The notes under the pieces are model-generated. The model was not told where the DNA came from. It saw nothing but the letters and a program-made list of their open reading frames with translations, and made no database searches. Positions 7,154 through 10,870 of a stretch of 10,870 nt of DNA are shown here, one piece after another. The translations under genes were made by a program, and so were the position numbers. The stretch is from assembly GCA_028276125.1 (NCBI GenBank), contig JAPYWY010000027.1, positions 1 to 10,870 on the forward strand, in the 5' to 3' direction. Each line of letters opens with the position of its first letter. Position 1 is the first letter of the stretch. This DNA comes from Pseudothermotoga sp. GTDB taxonomy: Bacteria; Thermotogota; Thermotogae; Thermotogales; DSM-5069.

Positions 7154-7155
7154 AC

Positions 7156-8022
7156 ATGAAACGCGCTTTAATTTCACTCCTCTTCTTGATCCCTCTGGTG
7201 ATATTCCTCGCTTACGTGTTTCAGGGTCGCTTGGTTCTGCCTCAATACTTGTTCAAGGTTGGACCATTCGAGCTTCGGTTCTACTCTCTGTTCATTCTGA
7301 TTGGTGTACTCGTTTCCTATTCGCTCGCGCGCAGACAAGCAAGAAGAGAGAACGTCAATTTGGATCAGGTGGATGAACTTGTTTTTTATTCTGTAGTGTT
7401 TGGTGCCGTTGGAGCCAGAGCGCTGTACGTGATCTCGAACTGGAAGTTCTACTCGAAGAATCCGTCGGAGATCTTTAAATTGTGGCACGGTGGTCTCTCG
7501 ATCCAAGGGGCGATCCTCGCAGGCATAACGGTCTTTTTGCTGTACTCAACTTTGAAGAAGAACGTCACTTTCAAACCCTTGCAGGCGTTGGACTTGGGCG
7601 CTGCGTACCTACCGCTCGGTCAAGCGATCGGAAGGTGGGGCAACTTCTTCAACTATGAAGCGTTCGGAGAGCCCACGAACCTACCGTGGAAGATGTACGT
7701 TCCCATCGCTATGAGATCTTTGGAGTTCAAGCAATACGAATATTTTCACCCAACCTTTCTTTACGAATCTGTGTGGGACTTTCTGTTGTTTTTGCTGTTG
7801 ACACACTATATGGGGCGATACAGGAAGAACTTCGGAGAAGTTTTCTCGTTGTACCTGTGCTTCTATTCGCTCGGAAGAATCTGCATAGAGAGGCTCAGAT
7901 TGGACAGCATGTATGTCGGATCGATCAGACTTGCTCAACTTTTGAGTGCTCTGTCGATTTTGCTGGGATTCGTCATGTACGTCGTGCTGAGAGGTGGAAT
8001 GATTGACGTTCGTGATAGGTGA
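7156..8022 (+). CDS. lgt: Prolipoprotein diacylglyceryl transferase (Lgt)
   Basis: Lgt is an inner-membrane enzyme that transfers diacylglycerol from phosphatidylglycerol to the lipobox Cys of prolipoproteins, the first step of lipoprotein maturation. The 288-residue product is rich in membrane helices. It carries the signature GRWGNFFNYEAFG (159-171), HGGLSIQGA (111-119), HPTFLYES (198-205) and the late GRICIERLRLDS segment (240-251). Residues 4-22 form a hydrophobic helix ahead of the usual N-terminal KVGPFELRFYSL block. The protein thus seems to have an extra or extended first membrane segment. The ATG at 7156 follows GGGG (7144-7147) at eight bases; an in-frame ATG at 7150, overlapping the preceding stop, is the alternative. 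The 3' end overlaps the next gene by twenty bases. Confidence 0.94.
   Translation: MKRALISLLFLIPLVIFLAYVFQGRLVLPQYLFKVGPFELRFYSLFILIGVLVSYSLARRQARRENVNLDQVDELVFYSVVFGAVGARALYVISNWKFYSKNPSEIFKLWHGGLSIQGAILAGITVFLLYSTLKKNVTFKPLQALDLGAAYLPLGQAIGRWGNFFNYEAFGEPTNLPWKMYVPIAMRSLEFKQYEYFHPTFLYESVWDFLLFLLLTHYMGRYRKNFGEVFSLYLCFYSLGRICIERLRLDSMYVGSIRLAQLLSALSILLGFVMYVVLRGGMIDVRDR
7991..7997 (+). promoter_or_regulatory. Ribosome binding site supporting a TTG start
   Basis: GAGGTGG inside the last lgt codons sits five bases before TTG 8003. It supports the non-ATG start of the phosphatase gene, whose first residues (TFVIGDVHG) match the expected family N-terminus. Confidence 0.72.
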
Positions 8023-8635
8023 CGTACACGGTTGCTCGAACTGTCTGAAGGAGTTGCTCGGAAAATTACCCCTGACCAAAGGGACCAAGCTCATCTTTCT
8101 CGGTGATTACATCGACAGGGGCCCTGACAGCAAAGGCGTGATCGAGACACTGTTGGAGCTCTCAAAGAGCTACGACTGTGTCTTTTTGAGAGGAAATCAC
8201 GAACAGATGATGCTCGATTATCTTCTCAAAGGTGAGAATCTCGATCTTTGGATGATGAACGGAGCAGGGGCGACCCTCAGGAGCTACGGGGGTGTGGACA
8301 GAATAACGAAGCAACACATAGAACTGTTGGAGTCGACGTTGATCTACTATGTTCAAGGGAACGATCTCTTCGTCCATGCGGGAGTCAGACCGAACGTCCC
8401 GTTGGAAAAGCAGGATCGATTCGACATGCTCTGGATCAGGTACGAATTCATCTACAGTGAGAACCCACTGCCAAATTTCAGGATTTTCTTCGGTCATACA
8501 CCCTTCCAGGATGTCTTAGTGTTGAAGGACAAGGTTGGATTGGACACGGGGTGCGTCTACGGTAACAAACTTTCCGCGATCGCGGTGGAAACGATGAAAA
8601 TCTACCAAGTTTCGTGTGGAGGTCGAGACAAGTGA
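8003..8635 (+). CDS. PPP-family metallophosphatase (bacterial serine/threonine phosphatase or ApaH-like)
   Basis: The 210-residue product contains every core motif of the phosphoprotein-phosphatase metallo-fold. These are GDVHG (6-10), GDYIDRG (34-40), GNHE (64-67), HAGV (125-128) and FGHTPF (163-168), followed by DTGCVYGNKLSA. They supply the two-metal site (Asp 7, His 9, Asp 35, Asn 65, His 125, His 165). Bacterial relatives include PrpA/PrpB-like protein phosphatases and the diadenosine tetraphosphatase ApaH, and the substrate cannot be decided from sequence alone. The small size fits PrpA-type enzymes. Translation starts at TTG and overlaps lgt by twenty bases; its stop overlaps coaD in GTGA form. 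No partner protein kinase is seen nearby. Confidence 0.9.
   Translation: MTFVIGDVHGCSNCLKELLGKLPLTKGTKLIFLGDYIDRGPDSKGVIETLLELSKSYDCVFLRGNHEQMMLDYLLKGENLDLWMMNGAGATLRSYGGVDRITKQHIELLESTLIYYVQGNDLFVHAGVRPNVPLEKQDRFDMLWIRYEFIYSENPLPNFRIFFGHTPFQDVLVLKDKVGLDTGCVYGNKLSAIAVETMKIYQVSCGGRDK
8618..8623 (+). promoter_or_regulatory. Ribosome binding site of coaD
   Basis: GGAGGT lies eight bases before GTG 8632. It selects that GTG over the in-frame GTG at 8614, which would add six residues before the conserved KAIYPGSFDP start. Confidence 0.8.
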
Positions 8636-9117
8636 AAGCCATATACCCAGGTTCGTTCGACCCGATCACCTACGGACATCTGGATGTGATCCAGAGGGCG
8701 TTGAAGATATTCGATGAGCTGTGGGTTGTCGTGATGGTCAATCCCAAGAAAAAACCGTTGCTGTCTCTCGAGAAGCGTCTCGAATTGATCGAAGAACTGC
8801 TGAGGGATGAGCCACGTGTTCATGTTGACAATCACAGTGGTCTACTCGTAGATTACGCCAAGAACAAGAACATCAGAACGATAGTTCGGGGACTGCGTGC
8901 GGTGACGGACTTTCAATACGAACTGGAGATGGCCATCGCAAACAAACACCTTTGGCATGAACTCGAAACCGTTTTCCTTATGACGGACGAGAAGTACTCT
9001 TTCCTTTCGTCGGGGTTGGTCAGAGAGGTTGCGTCGATGGGTGGAGACGTGAGCAACTGGGTCCCACCCAACGTTCTGAAAACTCTGAAGGAACTGTACG
9101 GTAACGGTGTGCTATAA
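8632..9117 (+). CDS. coaD: Phosphopantetheine adenylyltransferase (CoaD)
   Basis: CoaD joins 4'-phosphopantetheine and ATP to give dephospho-CoA, the fourth step of coenzyme A synthesis. At 161 residues it has the usual family length. The nucleotidyltransferase motif YPGSFDPITYGHLD (5-18) contains the TxGH ATP-binding signature with His 16. RGLRAVTDFQYELEMA (86-101) is the family signature, and FLSSGLVREVASMGGDV (124-140) is the C-terminal ATP-binding segment. Translation starts at GTG 8632 and overlaps the phosphatase stop by four bases. The TAA stop (9115-9117) lies inside a TATAAT box that probably drives tsf. Confidence 0.96.
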   Translation: MKAIYPGSFDPITYGHLDVIQRALKIFDELWVVVMVNPKKKPLLSLEKRLELIEELLRDEPRVHVDNHSGLLVDYAKNKNIRTIVRGLRAVTDFQYELEMAIANKHLWHELETVFLMTDEKYSFLSSGLVREVASMGGDVSNWVPPNVLKTLKELYGNGVL

Positions 9118-9118
9118 T
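9110..9118 (+). promoter_or_regulatory. Extended -10 promoter for tsf
   Basis: TGCTATAAT is an exact extended -10 element (TG-N-TATAAT). No good -35 hexamer stands at 17 bases, which is acceptable for extended -10 promoters. Transcription would start near 9125, giving a leader of about 42 bases before the tsf ATG. The box contains the coaD stop codon. Confidence 0.68.
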
Positions 9119-9151
9119 ATCGCTCGGCCCGTTTTCAATAAATCTTTGTCC

Positions 9152-9159
9152 GAGGAGGT
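9152..9159 (+). promoter_or_regulatory. Ribosome binding site of tsf
   Basis: GAGGAGGT lies seven bases before ATG 9167. It fixes the tsf start there rather than at in-frame upstream codons that run back through the promoter region. Confidence 0.88.
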
Positions 9160-9166
9160 TCGGAAG

Positions 9167-9763
9167 ATGGAAATCAGCGCTGAAATGGTGAAAAAGTTGA
9201 GGGAAATGACCGGTGCCGGAGTGATGGAGTGCAAGACTGCTCTGAGCGAAGCGAACGGTGATTTTGAGAAAGCAATTGAAATACTGAGGAAGCGTGGGGC
9301 AGCGGTCGCTCAGAAGAAGGCATCTCGAACGACGAAGGAAGGTATCGTCACCGCGTACGTCCACTTCAACGACAAGATAGGAGTCCTCTTGGAACTCGGT
9401 TGCGAAACCGATTTTGTCGCCCGAATGCCAGAGTTCAAAGAACTCGCTTACAACCTCGCCAAGCAGGTGGCAGCAATGAGACCGAGGTACGTGTCGAGAG
9501 AGGATGTACCACAGGAAGTCATTGAGAAGGAAAGAGAAATCTATCTGGCACAGCTGAAAGAATCCAACAAACCGCAGCAGGTCATCGAAAAGATCGTTCA
9601 AGGAAAGTTGGAGAAGTTCTTCGAGGAAGTCTGTCTCTACGATCAGAAGTACATATTCGACGATACAAAGACCGTCAAGCAAGTCATCGATGAAGCCATC
9701 GCCAAGATCAGGGAGAACATCAGGGTCACGAGGTTCGTGAGGATGCAGATCGGAGAAGAGTGA
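9167..9763 (+). CDS. tsf: Translation elongation factor Ts (short form)
   Basis: EF-Ts is the guanine-nucleotide exchange factor that recycles EF-Tu in the cytoplasm. The 198-residue product is the short form, similar in size to Thermus EF-Ts and lacking the longer duplicated core of Escherichia coli. The N-terminal UBA-like domain contains VKKLREMTGAGVMECKTAL (8-26) and NGDFEKAIEILRKRG (30-44). The TDFV motif that contacts EF-Tu is at 81-84 (GCETDFVAR). The helical stretch near 115-165 and the final VTRFVRMQIGEE are also typical. Its usual upstream partner, rpsB (ribosomal protein S2), is absent, and coaD takes that place. It has its own predicted promoter and is closed by an intrinsic terminator. 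Confidence 0.96.
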   Translation: MEISAEMVKKLREMTGAGVMECKTALSEANGDFEKAIEILRKRGAAVAQKKASRTTKEGIVTAYVHFNDKIGVLLELGCETDFVARMPEFKELAYNLAKQVAAMRPRYVSREDVPQEVIEKEREIYLAQLKESNKPQQVIEKIVQGKLEKFFEEVCLYDQKYIFDDTKTVKQVIDEAIAKIRENIRVTRFVRMQIGEE

Positions 9764-9801
9764 GGATCTACATCCATCGATTGAAACTGAAGAACGCATC
9801 T

Positions 9802-9831
9802 CGGCCTCGGTGATGAACCGGGGCCGTTTTT
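9802..9831 (+). terminator. Intrinsic terminator after tsf
   Basis: CGGCCTCGGT (9802-9811) pairs over ten bases, with one G-U wobble, with ACCGGGGCCG (9817-9826). The loop is five bases and the stem is followed by TTTTT (9827-9831). This is a strong Rho-independent terminator on the plus strand, 38 bases beyond the tsf stop. On the minus strand the hairpin has no T-run after it, so it is less likely to stop the convergent gene efficiently. Confidence 0.9.
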
Positions 9832-9839
9832 GTACAGTC

Positions 9840-10829
9840 TCACGACGTTTCTCTGGAGAGACTTTTCGGACTCTTCACCGCCTCGATGAACGCGCACCTG
9901 ACGTAGGTTTCATTGTAAAAATACCTATCGAGATACTTCTCCAAGAACACCACAGGTAGAGTATCCTCGGGTGTTCTCGGAATGAGACCGCTGTCATCAC
10001 TCACCTTCACGAGTGTGCCACAGAGCTTTCCAAAGAGCTCGAAGATGAGCTTCTTCGAACCAGCGAACCAATCTCTCTCAACCACGGCTTCGATACGCAC
10101 CAAACCCCTGAGCCCAGGCGTGTCAGAGAGTTTCAGATAGCTCATCACTTTCAAGAGCTCCTCACCCTCCGCGAGTTGTGTTGCGAAACATCTCGATCTC
10201 TGTCCCTTCTTCATAAACCCGAAAGTTCTGAATTTTTCTGCATCCACGTAGGGCATGTGTATGTTTTTCACCAAGCCCAACGGACCACGGTCAACTTGGA
10301 AAGCAGGCGTCGTGAAGTTTATCGCTCCATCCTTGACAACGAGTCCGTCCTGAAGAAAACGTTCCACGGTTCTTCTCTCGATCTCTTGCATGTACGAGTC
10401 CGTTGCATCCTTGGCGGTTGGTCCCACGGCTACATCGCACGAAAGATTTCCTATGCTCACTTGCCCTCCGTTTGGTATGTTCCAACGTTTCGCGATCACA
10501 TCGGGAACACCGAGCACGAGCTTGACGATCGGGGGTTCGTCGGGAGAGAACAACGGTTTACATCGTTCATTCTCGAGGAGCACCGCACCCGTGACGATCT
10601 GAGTGAGCAGCAAAACGTACCCCTCAACTTCTATGGACGTGAACCGCCGCCTCCTACTGTCGACGAAGATGATCTTTTCAGGTCCTTCCGAAACGAACGG
10701 TTCTTCTTCCTCGACGAGCCAACAGGGCGAAGAACCAAACTTCACATCCTCTGGCAAGATCTCCTCTTGATACTTGATCATGGTGATCCTCGCATTGAAC
10801 TCACGTATCAAATTGGCGACATCCATCAC
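9840..10829 (-). CDS. nurA: NurA-like 5'-3' nuclease
   Basis: The 329-residue product looks like a NurA-domain protein. The key pieces are IIFVDSRRRRF (53-63), giving the motif I acidic Asp 57, and an EIERRTVERFLQDG helix (149-162). These are followed by LVVKDGAI (163-170) with Asp 167, and DRGPLGLVKNIHMPYV (180-195), corresponding to the conserved GxVK step. NurA in archaea and some bacteria works with the HerA ATPase in DNA end resection. The assignment rests on remembered motifs, not a search. The GTG at 10829 is chosen because GGAGG (minus strand, 10841-10837) lies seven bases upstream. The adjacent ATG at 10826 is possible. The frame also stays open to the window edge, so a longer start cannot be fully excluded. 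It converges with tsf. Confidence 0.7.
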   Translation of the reverse strand: MMDVANLIREFNARITMIKYQEEILPEDVKFGSSPCWLVEEEEPFVSEGPEKIIFVDSRRRRFTSIEVEGYVLLLTQIVTGAVLLENERCKPLFSPDEPPIVKLVLGVPDVIAKRWNIPNGGQVSIGNLSCDVAVGPTAKDATDSYMQEIERRTVERFLQDGLVVKDGAINFTTPAFQVDRGPLGLVKNIHMPYVDAEKFRTFGFMKKGQRSRCFATQLAEGEELLKVMSYLKLSDTPGLRGLVRIEAVVERDWFAGSKKLIFELFGKLCGTLVKVSDDSGLIPRTPEDTLPVVFLEKYLDRYFYNETYVRCAFIEAVKSPKSLSRETS

Positions 10830-10870
10830 AAAGTAGCCTCCTCGACGATCTTGCCCGTCAAAGATATCAA
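10826..10870 (-). CDS. Possible C-terminal end of an upstream minus-strand gene (partial)
   Basis: Reading the minus strand from the right edge, one frame gives fourteen codons, LISLTGKIVEEATL, then TGA at 10828-10826. That stop overlaps the NurA-like start in the GTGATG arrangement typical of coupled genes in this window. The fragment is too short to identify. A HerA-type ATPase would be a sensible neighbour of NurA, but that is only a guess. Confidence 0.35.
   Translation of the reverse strand: MISLTGKIVEEATL
10837..10843 (-). promoter_or_regulatory. Ribosome binding site of the NurA-like gene
   Basis: On the minus strand GAGGAGG lies seven bases before GTG 10829 and ten before ATG 10826. 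It supports a start here although the frame remains open further upstream. Confidence 0.7.

Noticed and set aside
8156..8171. AGCTCT-CAA-AGAGCT inverted repeat in the phosphatase gene
   Set aside because: The stem is only six bases with no T-run, mid-gene, so no role is supported.
8574..8585. 12-bp palindrome CCGCGATCGCGG inside the phosphatase gene
   Set aside because: It is short, without a loop or T-run, in coding sequence and not repeated elsewhere in the window that I can see. It is probably chance.
9020..9799. Minus-strand open frame of 259 codons opposite tsf
   Set aside because: It covers tsf and its promoter in reverse. The protein is a low-complexity Leu/Phe/Asp/Ser mirror of tsf codon usage.

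Overview
The window reads as a compact bacterial chromosome segment, most likely from the Thermotogota (Thermotoga or Pseudothermotoga type). This assignment is inferred from protein style, a GC content of roughly one half, strong GGAGG ribosome binding sites, a short elongation factor Ts of about 198 residues, a NurA-type nuclease and very tight gene packing. I ran no database search, so treat the taxonomy as an informed guess. I see no mobile elements, CRISPR arrays, tRNAs or rRNAs.

Layout, plus strand. From the left edge to 9117 all genes run in one direction with almost no intergenic DNA, many overlapping by 1-20 bases. They are: the C-terminal end of a probable outer-membrane beta-barrel protein; pyrR; a 71-residue unknown protein; priA; glmU; prs; rplY (long CTC form of L25); pth; a zinc-finger/UVR-motif protein; lgt; a PPP-family phosphatase; and coaD. 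The glmU-prs-ctc-pth block is a classic conserved bacterial order, also found in Bacillus. After coaD comes tsf, which appears to have its own extended -10 promoter overlapping the coaD stop codon. It ends at a clear intrinsic terminator (9802-9831).

Layout, minus strand. A NurA-like nuclease gene (10829-9840) converges on that terminator. A further minus-strand gene probably ends at the right edge, overlapping the nuclease start.

How the genes fit together. The cluster mixes nucleotide supply (Prs makes PRPP; PyrR uses or senses it), envelope precursors (GlmU makes UDP-GlcNAc; Lgt lipidates lipoproteins), translation (L25, peptidyl-tRNA hydrolase, EF-Ts), coenzyme A synthesis (CoaD) and DNA replication or repair (PriA, NurA). 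It is a housekeeping superoperon rather than an accessory island.

Most notable points. (1) The PriA homologue keeps its eight-cysteine zinc region but has lost Walker A, the DEEH box and the arginine-finger motif VI, so it is probably not an ATP-driven helicase. (2) A perfect 13-bp inverted repeat with a 5-base loop, followed by a T-rich stretch, lies inside the pth coding sequence just after its start. It looks like an intragenic attenuator or terminator.
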